IMG/VR virus record: IMGVR_UViG_3300042879_002600
Coordinates: 1 to 36,893 of that record
DNA from: a virus
DNA: 36,893 bases
Strand: one strand, 5' to 3'
Below, in pieces: positions 22,591 through 31,419 of this stretch. The translations under genes and the position numbers were made by a program. Each line of letters opens with the position of its first letter. The stretch's first letter is position 1. The notes under the pieces are model-generated. The model was given only the letters and a program-made list of their open reading frames with translations, searched no databases and was not told the origin of the DNA.

Positions 22591-23241
22591 ATGCCGACCC
22601 TCCTGATCTACCCAGGCCAACAGGGCGACCCAGTCGCCCTGCAAGCCGTTTTGCGTGAAGCGCACGACGCTGCCCGCGTATCCCGACAAGCCGAGATCGA
22701 CGCACGCCAGAAAGCGCGCATCCCGCTCGACGACAGCACCCGCTGGCCCGACGTCGAGGAGGCCGTTTCGGCCGTTTCGCTGGCCCACGGTGCGCGCGAT
22801 AGCGTCAAGGTGGCCGAGCACGCGCGGCGCCTTTTGGCGTTGACCGACGGCAACGCCATCGGGCCGCTTGGCGACTACCAGCCCGATCCAGAGCTCGATG
22901 GGATCATGTTGACGATGCGCGTTGTCGATGATGCGACGCGCCGACTGTGGACCGCTAAAACACAAGCGGCATGGATGTCGATCCGCTCGTCGCTGAAGAC
23001 CGACGACGTCATGACCCGACGCGAAGCATACGACCGGCTTGAGGCCGTGTACGAGGAGGTCATCGTTGGCGTCGTGGCAAAGCTGGATGGCCTGCAAGGG
23101 CTGAAGGCCACCGTTGCCGAGTCGATGCCCGCCCTCCGTTTGGCGGGTTTGCTGGTGCCACTACACACGGCGGCGCGCTATTTCTTGGAGCTTCCACCGG
23201 GAAAAGCACTGCGCTGTGGGCAGCAACCGCCGTCGATCTGA
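22591..23241 (+). CDS. tail assembly chaperone (G-like, zero-frame product)
   Basis: This 216-residue protein starts at ATG 22591 after a weak AGACAGC site. It is helical with MPTLLIYPGQQGDPVALQAV at the start and a long middle region (VMTRREAYDRLEAVYEEVIV). Position between major tail protein and tape measure is that of lambda gpG. Codons 203-205 contain the slippery site G-GGA-AAA in the correct frame, so a fraction of ribosomes should make a longer G-T fusion. It chaperones the tape measure during tail assembly and is normally absent from the virion. Confidence 0.8.
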   Translation: MPTLLIYPGQQGDPVALQAVLREAHDAARVSRQAEIDARQKARIPLDDSTRWPDVEEAVSAVSLAHGARDSVKVAEHARRLLALTDGNAIGPLGDYQPDPELDGIMLTMRVVDDATRRLWTAKTQAAWMSIRSSLKTDDVMTRREAYDRLEAVYEEVIVGVVAKLDGLQGLKATVAESMPALRLAGLLVPLHTAARYFLELPPGKALRCGQQPPSI

Positions 23242-23576
23242 CCGAGTTTGATTGTGCCCGCTGCCCTGAACCGCGGCGGGCGCTTTTCGGCTGCCACGGC
23301 AAAGCGCCCATGGCGTTTTTCGCTGGCACCGAGCATGAGACGCGCACCTGCCCGCGGCGCCACATCCTTAGCAACCCAGACGTGACCGGCCCGCTGTCAC
23401 TATGGCGCGCCTGCGAGGGGAAGCCCGGGGTCGAGGCGCTGCGCCTGCTTTCAACGCATGCCGCCGATGCGTTTGCTGTGATAGATTCTGGCCGGGCTGC
23501 TAAGATGGCCGATGACGCGCGGCAGGCGAGCGAGCGGGCGAGCGCGCCACCACCGACAGCGCCCGGTAGGAGGTAG
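22591..23576 (+). CDS. tail assembly chaperone G-T fusion via -1 frameshift
   Basis: The heptamer GGGAAAA (23199-23205) is read CCG GGA AAA in the zero frame, the canonical X-XXY-YYZ slippery arrangement. A -1 shift at 23205 continues in an open frame (STALWAATAVDLTEF ...) to a stop at 23574-23576, giving about 328 residues: 205 from the zero frame plus 123. The T part has Cys pairs (DCARC near the junction, later GCHGK and TCPRRH) and ends in an Ala/Pro-rich tail. It abuts the tape measure start, which is where gpT-like extensions end. Confidence 0.85.
23199..23205 (+). promoter_or_regulatory. -1 ribosomal frameshift slippery heptamer
   Basis: GGGAAAA in zero frame as G GGA AAA, 36 bases before the zero-frame stop. 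Both codons can re-pair after slipping one base back. This is the homologue of the lambda G-T site (GGGAAAG). Confidence 0.85.
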
Positions 23577-23578
23577 CA

Positions 23579-25051
23579 GTGGCCACCGGGCAAACAATCG
23601 AAACCAAGATCACAGTCGACGCAAAGCAAGCGACGGCCGAAGTCGACAAATTCGCAGGCAAGCTTTCGGCGGTTGAGGAGAAGGCAAAAACGTCTGGGCT
23701 TTCGCTTGTTAGTCTTCAAGACCAAGCAAAGAATCTGCAAACCAAGCTTGGTCCCGCTGCTGCCGCAATTTCCGGTGTTGCCGGTGCGCTTGGCGAGACG
23801 AACGGCGAAGCGGGCAAAGCGTTGGCAGCTATTGGACAAGTCACCGCCGCGTTTGGTGCTGGTGGCCCGTTTGGCGCTGCCTTGGCTGCGGGGACTTTTG
23901 CAGTAGACGCACTGACGCAATCGTGGGAACGGTCAATCAAGGCGCAGGACGCAGCACTTGCTGCTCAATACGCCCAATTTGATGCCACAAATAAAACGAC
24001 GAAAGAACTTGAAAAGCAAGCAGAGGCATTGCGGTTGCAGTTTGCCCCGCTATCGCCATCTGAAATCCGCTCACGTGCGCAAGCTCAGATGTCCGAGCTT
24101 GACCGGACTATCCGCGTCAATGAAGGAATGGCGATTCGCGACAAGCAAAAGGCAGCAGATTATCGCGCCCAAAACTTGCAGCTTGAGAAACAAAAAGCGC
24201 TGATTTTTGAAATTGCAGATTTGCAAGCAAAGTCATTGCAGAAAAGTTTTGCGAAGCCGTTGGCGGCCAAGGCAACTCAACCGTCTGGCATCAGCTCTGC
24301 CGAAATTCAGGCTGACGTCGAAGAAAAGGCAATCAACTGGCTTGCGAAAATGCGCGAAGAAGCACTCGCGCTTGCGAAGAAACAGCGAGACGAGGAAGCA
24401 AAAATCCGTGGGCAAGAGATTGCTGATGCGTTTGCTGCGCGAGACATGGAGATCAAAGCGGCCAAACAAGCGCAAGAAGAGCGAACGCGTATTGCGCGTG
24501 AACAAGCAGAAGAACGAAACAAAATTGCCGAGACTGAGCGGCAAGTGCAGGTCGACGCCATCACTAGCGCTGCTTCTGAAGCCGCCGCCGCAATCGGCGT
24601 GTTTGCAGCAGAGGCTGCCTCGGGACAAGAAGCGGCATTCGCGAATTTGTTGTCAGCGGCGGCGCAACAGGCCGGCGGAATGGTTGTGCTCGAGGGCGGA
24701 AAACTTCTTGCAGGCGGAATTGCTGGAGCACTGGTTGGCAACCCGGCCGCCCCCGGGCAAATCGCCGGTGGTCTTGGTCTGGTTGCCGCGGGAACAGCAA
24801 TTCAGACCGGCGGGCCGGCGGCAGTCCAATCGTTGCTTGGCATGGCAGGTGGCGCAGCGCCTAGTGGTGGCGGCGCCACAAGCGCAGCCCGCGATCGTGG
24901 CGCATCTCCGCGTTCACCACGCAGCGGCGGAGAAGGTGGTCCGCTTGTCGTCAATGTGGCGTATGGTGTCGCCGGTCCGCTGCCTGAAGATACCGCACGA
25001 GAAATTGCAAAAGCCGTCAAGACGGGCAACCGTCGCCGAGGTGCTGCGTGA
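23579..25051 (+). CDS. tape measure protein
   Basis: This 490-residue protein starts at GTG 23579 with a strong GTAGGAGG site. It begins MATGQTIETKITVDAKQATA, the usual start of tape measures, with heptad-rich coiled coil around 90-290 (KQAEALRLQF, EEKAINWLAKMREEALALAK, QEERTRIAREQAEERNKIAE). Hydrophobic Ala/Gly-rich helices sit near 325-420 and there is a Gly/Ser/Pro-rich linker near the C-terminus. The length predicts a tail of roughly 70-75 nm by the usual 0.15 nm per residue rule. The DNA here is visibly less GC-rich than the flanks, with many AAG, AAA and CAA codons. It overlaps the next gene by GTGA. Confidence 0.85.
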   Translation: MATGQTIETKITVDAKQATAEVDKFAGKLSAVEEKAKTSGLSLVSLQDQAKNLQTKLGPAAAAISGVAGALGETNGEAGKALAAIGQVTAAFGAGGPFGAALAAGTFAVDALTQSWERSIKAQDAALAAQYAQFDATNKTTKELEKQAEALRLQFAPLSPSEIRSRAQAQMSELDRTIRVNEGMAIRDKQKAADYRAQNLQLEKQKALIFEIADLQAKSLQKSFAKPLAAKATQPSGISSAEIQADVEEKAINWLAKMREEALALAKKQRDEEAKIRGQEIADAFAARDMEIKAAKQAQEERTRIAREQAEERNKIAETERQVQVDAITSAASEAAAAIGVFAAEAASGQEAAFANLLSAAAQQAGGMVVLEGGKLLAGGIAGALVGNPAAPGQIAGGLGLVAAGTAIQTGGPAAVQSLLGMAGGAAPSGGGATSAARDRGASPRSPRSGGEGGPLVVNVAYGVAGPLPEDTAREIAKAVKTGNRRRGAA

Positions 25052-26370
25052 CCTATCCTGTCCTCGCTGGCGCGGTCGTACTGACCACCGCCAACCGTCG
25101 CTTGCGCTTTCGTGAGGCGGCCGGTGCCGTTGGGAACGTCGATCTTGACGCAGGCACGTATTACTTGCGCGGTGGATACACGACGAACCTGTTGGCGAGA
25201 AGCGAGGAGTTGGGAGATGCAACATGGCTCAAATCGCAAGCATCGGTCATAGACAACGCGATCACAGCGCCAGACGGGACGCTTTCTGCTGACAAGATCA
25301 TCGCCAGCACTGCAAACGCGCAGCATTTTGTCTATCAAACCGCAACCACGTCTGGGACAAATACGTTTTCGTGTTACGTCAAGGCAGCGGGAGAAAACTG
25401 GATTCGACTCCAAGCCGTAGATTCTGGGTCCGCATATTTTGACGTGAAGAACGGAAAGGTCGGAAACACAATCGGAGCGACGGCGTCGATATATGACGCC
25501 GGAAACGGCTGGTTCCGCTGCGTTGTTGTCTCGACGGCTTATGCTGGCCCAACAAACTATATTCTCACAGCGAATGCCAACGGGGCCACAAACTACGTCG
25601 GAGATGGAATCTCTGGCGTTTATGTGTGGGGCGTTCAGCTGGAGGCTGGCTCGTCTGTGGGGCTGTATGTGCGCACAACCACAGCGTCCACATCCGGACC
25701 GACAGATGAGCTGACCTATCAGATCAAAACCAAACTTGATGCGTTTGGTGCAGGTGGAAACACCTACGACGTGACGATGTCGCGTAACATTGATCCCGGA
25801 TTGCTGCATTCACAGATGACAATTACGCGGTCGGCAGGCACAAGCACCTTTGGCCTTGTCGTCGATGGCAGCCAAACTTTCGACATGAGCCTGATCGGAT
25901 TTTCAGCATCAACCCTGAACGATGCCAACGCAAAGACATCACCGGTTGCTTGCGCTGCTAACTGGGTCGGCAACGACATCCCTCGCGAAATTGAATCGTT
26001 TTCGGAACGCGTCGTCGCGGTGCCGCGTGCCGTTTCCGGCCGTGTTCAAGGCGTGACGCGCTCGTCGCGGATGCAGTCTTGGCGCCTCGGGCTTGCGTTT
26101 GTTGATCGCCGACGCATGCTGATCGAGGAAGCACTAGACGGCGCGCAGGACACGCTGGAGGGGTTCCTTGAGCGTTTCGGCGCAACCGCGTCGATTGAGA
26201 TGTGGCTTGCACCCATCTTGTCGGGAACGACGTTGCAGGGCTTGCAGTCGTCGACCCTTGTCGATGTCGTGCAGGCTTCAGAAGAAACGCTGTCACGGTT
26301 CGAGCCGCAGCGCCTTGGCCCCGGCGTGCCGCTGTATTCAATCGATCTCCGCCTTCACGCTAAGGTGTAA
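25048..26370 (+). CDS. distal tail-like protein with inserted carbohydrate-binding domain
   Basis: GTG 25048 overlaps the tape measure stop (GTGA). Of 440 residues, about 45-205 form the domain commonly seen in phage tail proteins that opens NLLARSEELGDATWLKSQAS, has PDGTLSADKI, a Trp/Arg-rich GNGWFRCVVVS strand and ends VYVWGVQLEAGS. This is a carbohydrate-binding-like jelly roll. The flanking parts (1-45 and 230-440) resemble a distal tail/baseplate protein. The insert looks less GC-rich than its host gene, which suggests acquisition. A related segment occurs in the protein at 15242. Confidence 0.65.
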   Translation: MTYPVLAGAVVLTTANRRLRFREAAGAVGNVDLDAGTYYLRGGYTTNLLARSEELGDATWLKSQASVIDNAITAPDGTLSADKIIASTANAQHFVYQTATTSGTNTFSCYVKAAGENWIRLQAVDSGSAYFDVKNGKVGNTIGATASIYDAGNGWFRCVVVSTAYAGPTNYILTANANGATNYVGDGISGVYVWGVQLEAGSSVGLYVRTTTASTSGPTDELTYQIKTKLDAFGAGGNTYDVTMSRNIDPGLLHSQMTITRSAGTSTFGLVVDGSQTFDMSLIGFSASTLNDANAKTSPVACAANWVGNDIPREIESFSERVVAVPRAVSGRVQGVTRSSRMQSWRLGLAFVDRRRMLIEEALDGAQDTLEGFLERFGATASIEMWLAPILSGTTLQGLQSSTLVDVVQASEETLSRFEPQRLGPGVPLYSIDLRLHAKV

Positions 26371-26373
26371 CCC

Positions 26374-28632
26374 GTGACTCTCTACACCGACCTTGCAGGA
26401 ACGGACGCGCACGTTGACTTTGCACTTGCTGTGCGGATTGAGGGCGTCCCGATCGTGCTTGTCGAGCGCGCCATCCCGGCGAGCGTGGCCACCGCGCTGT
26501 CGGGCTATACCCAATTCGTCGGGATTACGCGTATCGAGGAAGGGGAAGCGACGCTCGATCTTGAAGATCGACGCGAGCTCGGCGCGACGCTTGACGTTGA
26601 GATGTTGGATGATGCAACGGCGACGCTTGCCGCCTTGTTCGCTGTCAACACCCGGCGTCGGACGTGGGTGACAGCCACCGCAACAGCCACCGCGACGACA
26701 CTCACGCTCCAGTCAACGAGCGGGCTAATCAACGGTCAAACAATCTACGTCAACAGCGAAACGGTCGTGATCGGCACCGTCGCGAGTTCAACGAGCCTCA
26801 CGGGGTGCACGCGCGGCGCCAATGGGTCAACCGCGCTGGCGCTCAACGGCACCGCTACGGATGGCGACAGCGTCTATCTGGTGCCGCCATCGTGGGTCGG
26901 GCGGCGTGCATATCTGTATGGGTATACGCTGACGGCGAACGGCGGGGGCAAGGAACAGCTTTTAGGCGTCTTTACTCTCGATGAACCGCCGCGGCACACG
27001 GGCGACAATTTATGGTCGCTGCGGTTTGCCAGCGTGGCGCAGGAAATCTACGACCGCGCGATCGGTGTCGGATTGCGGCAGACAGCAATTACATCAGCGA
27101 CGACCTACGGCACCGTTGGAACGCGGCAGACGGCCACCTTTACCGTTGACGATTCGGCGGCGTTTAGGCTCGGATCATCCTTCCCAACCTATGCCATTCT
27201 GCAAGGCAAAAGTCTGGACAATGACGTTTTCACGCTATGCGAGTTGCAAGCCGTGGCGCTTCCACCCGGTGCGCAAACCGTTACAGTCTACACGGATGGC
27301 ACGTCGTGGGCTCCAGACCGTGTTGGCGATTCGCTGATCGTTCAGTTCGCCACTGGCCTGCGCCCAATCGCATTTATCGGCGGTGGACCGCAGGCGCTGC
27401 TATATGTGCTTCTTAGCAACGAGGGGCAAGGCGCGACGACGTACGACCGCCTCCCGGGCCGATTGTCTACCGACGTCTACAACACGGGCTGGCGCTTCGG
27501 CGCAGCGCTCACTACGGCTGAGGTCGACACCACGGCGTTTATCGCCGTGCAGGAGTCGCGGACATCCATGATGGTCATCGATGGCGAGATGACCGTCTCG
27601 GAATTGCTTCGCGAGTGGTGCCTACTGAACGGCACGGCAACGCGGATCACGTTTGACGGCAAACTGGCCCCGTTTTCGCTGGCCACGCCGCGGACCACAT
27701 CGACGACCACGATCGGCATCAACAGCATCGTGCCCGATTCGCGTGTCGAGGTCGTGGCCGATGAATCGGGCTTGTTCCCGCTTGGCACTGCGAAGGCGGG
27801 CTACAACCCGTTTTCTCGGGAATTCAGCGTTGAACTGAACCTGATCGATGCCGCGCTCTTCAAGCGCTATCCTCGGGTGCAGAACAAGCGGCAGCTGGAG
27901 TTCCGCTCGATCGGGTGCAACGAAGCGGCCAACCTCGACCCGGGCGCGCCGCCGTTCAGACATCCGGCGTCCATGTCGCCCGGCGAAGTCGGCGCGTTGT
28001 CTGCTGACATCATGCGCGGCGATAACGGTCTGGCCCGACGGATTGTCTCGTTGACGTTGACGATGGCCCATCTGGACCTGCGGATCGGCGACGTCGTGCA
28101 AATCTCGTCGGCACTACCCGACGGATTTTCAGCGCTTCCCGACATGCGCGGCGGGACTCTGGCGAACAAGCTGTGCCGCGTCATCGGCCGGCGACCGCGC
28201 TACGACGCAGGACGTGTTGACGTCAAATTGCTAATCCTTGACCCGTTGCAGGTCGTGTCCCCGGCGGCGGTCATCTCGTCAGTGTCGTCCAGCGTTTATC
28301 TGAACCTGGCCACGACTGGCGACGAAGTGTCCGGTGGTTCACCCGGAAATGACTTCATTGTCGGCGCTGCCGTGCGCATCTATGACGTCAGCGGCGGCGC
28401 GTATCATTCGACGACCATCGTCAGTGCAGCGAGCATAACGCAGATCCAGATTGCATCCCCGCCAGCGTTCACAATTCAAAACGGCGTTGACTATGTCGTT
28501 GTCGATCAAGCGGCGTCAACCGTCGGCGGGACATCTGCGGCGGGCTATAACCTGACCGAGTTCGGTGCACTTGGCGACAGTACCGGGATGGTGTTGACGA
28601 CGGTCGGAACATCTGACCCGCGGTGGAGATAA
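26374..28632 (+). CDS. tail hub / tail tip protein
   Basis: This 752-residue protein starts at GTG 26374 with AAGGTG six bases upstream. It follows the distal tail-like gene and precedes fibre genes, the position of lambda gpJ or Tal-like hub proteins. The N-terminal third is beta-rich with a Thr-Ala repeat (TATATATATTLTLQSTSGLI). The central part has strands such as RPIAFIGGGPQALLYVLLSN and a VSELLREWCLLNG helix, and the C-terminus (SDPRWR) is short. It probably forms the central tip that contacts the cell and carries the fibres. Confidence 0.65.
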   Translation: MTLYTDLAGTDAHVDFALAVRIEGVPIVLVERAIPASVATALSGYTQFVGITRIEEGEATLDLEDRRELGATLDVEMLDDATATLAALFAVNTRRRTWVTATATATATTLTLQSTSGLINGQTIYVNSETVVIGTVASSTSLTGCTRGANGSTALALNGTATDGDSVYLVPPSWVGRRAYLYGYTLTANGGGKEQLLGVFTLDEPPRHTGDNLWSLRFASVAQEIYDRAIGVGLRQTAITSATTYGTVGTRQTATFTVDDSAAFRLGSSFPTYAILQGKSLDNDVFTLCELQAVALPPGAQTVTVYTDGTSWAPDRVGDSLIVQFATGLRPIAFIGGGPQALLYVLLSNEGQGATTYDRLPGRLSTDVYNTGWRFGAALTTAEVDTTAFIAVQESRTSMMVIDGEMTVSELLREWCLLNGTATRITFDGKLAPFSLATPRTTSTTTIGINSIVPDSRVEVVADESGLFPLGTAKAGYNPFSREFSVELNLIDAALFKRYPRVQNKRQLEFRSIGCNEAANLDPGAPPFRHPASMSPGEVGALSADIMRGDNGLARRIVSLTLTMAHLDLRIGDVVQISSALPDGFSALPDMRGGTLANKLCRVIGRRPRYDAGRVDVKLLILDPLQVVSPAAVISSVSSSVYLNLATTGDEVSGGSPGNDFIVGAAVRIYDVSGGAYHSTTIVSAASITQIQIASPPAFTIQNGVDYVVVDQAASTVGGTSAAGYNLTEFGALGDSTGMVLTTVGTSDPRWR

Positions 28633-28635
28633 CGA

Positions 28636-29970
28636 ATGGCACGGAAGAAGAACGCGACGTTCGTTGGTTCACCAGTCGTCGACGTCGTGCGTGATGCGCC
28701 GATCATGTCGCGGTGGTTTGACGCCGCAGCGGGCGACTTTGCGCTCGTGTTTGATAAGATCACAGGCGAGAACGGGCACAGCGCCACCGACACGATCGAC
28801 CACAGTGGCAATGGGCGCGGCTGCCCGATGGCAATGCCTGTCGCATCACAACAGATTGAACGCGACCTGAAGATATCCGGCACCACGGTTACAGCCGGAT
28901 ATTTCTACATTGTTGTCGTTCCAGTCTTCTGCCCTGTCGGGACACAGCAATATGTGATCGAGGTCGATGGGACACGGTTTGAAAACGAAGAGCCCATCAT
29001 AGCCGAGGTCCGCAGCACCGCGTGGGCGCTGACGGACACTGAAGTTGGAAATTGGGACACGCCACGCGGCGATTTTACCGCCCGTTTCTTCGTTACGCTC
29101 GGTCTTGGCTGGCAGTATGTCGCGATCAGGAAATGGGTCCGCCGTACTGCCGACGACGAAAACGGATATTTTCACGCGTGGCGGATGTGGCCCCACTGGC
29201 CGCAAGCGGGCGAAGGGAACGGTTTGTCCGTTGTTGGCTCGGGCGCGGCCGGCAATCTGTTCGCTTCGCGATCATCGCTGACACCAGCTGTCGCAGCGGA
29301 GCACCACATCGACACGGCGATGACCGATAGGGATGCGCCGCTGGACGCCTGGGCATTGACGCGGCTCAACCGCATGATCGGCGCAACGTGGGAATACCTG
29401 ACCGGCTCACCAGTGCCGGGCAACAACACCGTAACATGCACGACGACGCGCGACCATACGCGTGCATCGTTTACCGCTGAACCGCTGCTTGAAATGCCAA
29501 TGACGTCTGTTGCGCTGTCGTGCATGCGCGTCGACAACGTCACGGCAAAGAGCGATTTCGTGGGCACCATCGGGACAGGTGCGCCAACCGACGGCCCGGT
29601 AAACTGGGTTCGATACCCGCAGACTGCAACAGGAACGATCGTCATCACTCGAAACGAGCTGTTCTTTCCGCCATTCGTCGGCACCGCAGGAGCGTCCGAC
29701 CTCGATGCCCGTGTGATCATCCTTGACTACAACACCGGAAGCATCGGCGGGAACTGGCAAGCGCGATTCGTGATCGGTGCGGCGACGTCGGCATGGGTGA
29801 CGTTTGTCAAAATCACCGGAACCAATCTCTACGAGGCCGTGTTCTCGTCGCTCGGCTTTACCGCGGCGGCGGCAAACCAGATCCGGCTAGAACTTCAAAA
29901 CACCGTCGGCGGCGTTATTGCCGGACAAGAGATCATCGTTCTCGGTTATGGGATGGCGTTCGACGTCTGA
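28636..29970 (+). CDS. tail fibre-like structural protein
   Basis: This 444-residue protein starts at ATG 28636, three bases after the previous gene. It has a basic start (MARKKNATFVGSPVVDVVRD) and then beta-strand-rich sequence with many aromatic residues (TAGYFYIVVVPVFCPVG, WQYVAIRKWVRRTADDENGY, FHAWRMWPHWP). The C-terminal half looks like repeated beta sandwiches (GNWQARFVIGAATSAWVTF). I recognise no family. Position after the tip gene suggests a receptor-binding or fibre protein. Confidence 0.55.
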   Translation: MARKKNATFVGSPVVDVVRDAPIMSRWFDAAAGDFALVFDKITGENGHSATDTIDHSGNGRGCPMAMPVASQQIERDLKISGTTVTAGYFYIVVVPVFCPVGTQQYVIEVDGTRFENEEPIIAEVRSTAWALTDTEVGNWDTPRGDFTARFFVTLGLGWQYVAIRKWVRRTADDENGYFHAWRMWPHWPQAGEGNGLSVVGSGAAGNLFASRSSLTPAVAAEHHIDTAMTDRDAPLDAWALTRLNRMIGATWEYLTGSPVPGNNTVTCTTTRDHTRASFTAEPLLEMPMTSVALSCMRVDNVTAKSDFVGTIGTGAPTDGPVNWVRYPQTATGTIVITRNELFFPPFVGTAGASDLDARVIILDYNTGSIGGNWQARFVIGAATSAWVTFVKITGTNLYEAVFSSLGFTAAAANQIRLELQNTVGGVIAGQEIIVLGYGMAFDV

Positions 29971-29979
29971 GGTGAAAGC

Positions 29980-30657
29980 ATGCCAACGCAGATCACGCGG
30001 ATCGTGTCTTCTTCGTCGGTGACGCAGGCGCAGTGCCGCACGCATGCGCCCGCCCTGGCAACGATCGCTGAAAGCCTTTCTGGCCGCGTGCGGTATCTGT
30101 ACGAACTCGCCACCGGACTGCCAGCCATCGAGCAGGATGGGATCGCTACACCACTGAATCCGCAAGGGCGCGCCGGCGTCGATCGCAGTGGCCCACCGTG
30201 GGGCGACGCTTTCCAACATCCGATCTGGGTGTGGGAAGGAACGCCGGCGAGCACAGCGATTTATGGGGAGCAACCCATCGTGGCGCTGTCGACCAACGGA
30301 AACAAGACGTGGGTGCGCGCGCGGATGATCGTCCGTCCGTTTCAGCAGGGACCGGGTGTGCCCTATTCGTTGGGTGAGCTGACCATCTTCGGGATCCGCA
30401 CGAGCGGTGCGACGAACGCCACATGTGTCATCAAGGCATATTCCGCAGCCTATCCAACGGACGACCGCGGCGAACCAACGCCGTTTCGCACAGCGACGTT
30501 GACCATGACGTCGTCCACGACGATGAATAGCGCACAGATCAAGATTCCTTTAGAACCCGGATACTGCGCGCGCTTCATCGAGTTTGAGTCGACATCGGCC
30601 AACGCGTTCGCCATCACTCACATGGCGATCAACCAAGTCGTGCGTCGCTCCCATTGA
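29980..30657 (+). CDS. tail fibre / receptor-binding-like protein
   Basis: This 225-residue protein starts at ATG 29980, nine bases after the preceding stop. A helical N-terminus (TRIVSSSSVTQAQCRTHAP) is followed by a beta-rich distal part with Trp and Gly (GPPWGDAFQHPIWVWEGT, KTWVRARMIVRPFQQG) and a C-terminal strand ITHMAINQVVRRSH. It is the last gene of the rightward unit and ends overlapping the convergent leftward ORF by 29 bases. A distal adhesin is plausible; no family recognised. Confidence 0.55.
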   Translation: MPTQITRIVSSSSVTQAQCRTHAPALATIAESLSGRVRYLYELATGLPAIEQDGIATPLNPQGRAGVDRSGPPWGDAFQHPIWVWEGTPASTAIYGEQPIVALSTNGNKTWVRARMIVRPFQQGPGVPYSLGELTIFGIRTSGATNATCVIKAYSAAYPTDDRGEPTPFRTATLTMTSSTTMNSAQIKIPLEPGYCARFIEFESTSANAFAITHMAINQVVRRSH

Positions 30658-30856
30658 CCGTTTTCCGCACGCGCTCAAGAGCAGCCTCGGCCTTGCCCGC
30701 GCGCACACGCCACGCGGCGGCAGAAATCTGCGCCTCGTCTAGCATCGCCACTAATGTGGCGATCCGCTCGCGCGCGCGCTTTAGATGGTAACGAGCCTGA
30801 CCCGCAGTCATCCTGCTTAGCTCTCCTGCGGCGACATGTTCGGTTGTGGACGTCAT
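30629..30856 (-). CDS. small coiled-coil protein, last gene of leftward unit
   Basis: The start is ATG 30856 (MTSTTEHVAAGELSRMTAGQ), preceded by GGGGGCGGCGA and overlapping the previous stop by ATGA; the longer frame to 30883 is not needed. The 75 residues are mostly helical (QARYHLKRARERIATLVAML and AAAWRVRAGKAEAALERVRK). The 3-prime end overlaps the convergent fibre gene by 29 bases, and I see no terminator between the two transcripts. Function unknown. Confidence 0.5.
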   Translation of the reverse strand: MTSTTEHVAAGELSRMTAGQARYHLKRARERIATLVAMLDEAQISAAAWRVRAGKAEAALERVRKTVNGSDARLG

Positions 30857-30999
30857 TCGCCGCCCCCGTGTTCCCTGTACCATTCATCCAGCCTGTCTCG
30901 CCTGCGGCGTTCGTCGCGGCGGTCAAGCGCGCTCAACGTCACGCTTGGGGCCGCGCCAAGAACGATGGCAAGCAGGACAAAAAACATTACGCCGGTCAT
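30853..30999 (-). CDS. tiny membrane protein (48 aa)
   Basis: ATG 30999 overlaps the stop of the zinc-ribbon gene (ATGA). The frame ends at TGA 30855-30853, overlapping the next ATG. It encodes MTGVMFFVLLAIVLGAAPSV as an N-terminal hydrophobic helix and then a charged segment (DRRDERRRRDRLDEWYREHG). One membrane helix with an Arg-rich cytoplasmic tail is typical of small phage membrane proteins. The tight overlaps on both sides support it as real; function unknown. Confidence 0.6.
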   Translation of the reverse strand: MTGVMFFVLLAIVLGAAPSVTLSALDRRDERRRRDRLDEWYREHGGGE

Positions 31000-31415
31000 G
31001 TCTCATACCCCGTCAGGATTGCAATGCGCTCGTCTGGCGGCAGACCTAGACGGCGAAGATCGCGCGCAGTCGCCCATCGTGCGCCGCCGCTTTCAACGTA
31101 TTCGCACAGGTTGCGGCTATTGCGGCGCGTCTCAGCGAGATATCCGCCGTTTGCCTTCAGTGCTTGGAAAATGCGCATCATGCGTTTGTACCCATCAGCG
31201 GCGCGCTTGGCCGCCTTCACCCGCTGCCGATATGAGCGATCGCAGACAACGCAGCGGGTTTTTCCTTCGGGCCGGAAATTGTGCAGACAATCAATGCACT
31301 TTGGCCGCGATGGGATGAATGGCGCCAGCTCGGCTTCATAGCATCGCACCGGCGCCGGGCGGTGCTGCTTCGGTCGGTCGGGGTCGTCAATGACGCCCAT
31401 TGAAAACAAATCCAT
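30996..31415 (-). CDS. zinc-ribbon protein, unknown
   Basis: This 139-residue protein starts at ATG 31415 with GGAG nearby (GGAGTAGGATC). It has a four-Cys zinc ribbon (CIDC near 41-44 and CVVC near 55-58) followed by a basic helical region (YRQRVKAAKRAADGYKRMMR) and a GARWATARDLRRLGLP helix-turn-helix-like end. It lies between the methyltransferase and small ORFs of the leftward unit. A DNA- or RNA-binding regulatory role is possible, but no family is recognised. Confidence 0.55.
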   Translation of the reverse strand: MDLFSMGVIDDPDRPKQHRPAPVRCYEAELAPFIPSRPKCIDCLHNFRPEGKTRCVVCDRSYRQRVKAAKRAADGYKRMMRIFQALKANGGYLAETRRNSRNLCEYVESGGARWATARDLRRLGLPPDERIAILTGYET

Positions 31416-31419
31416 GATC

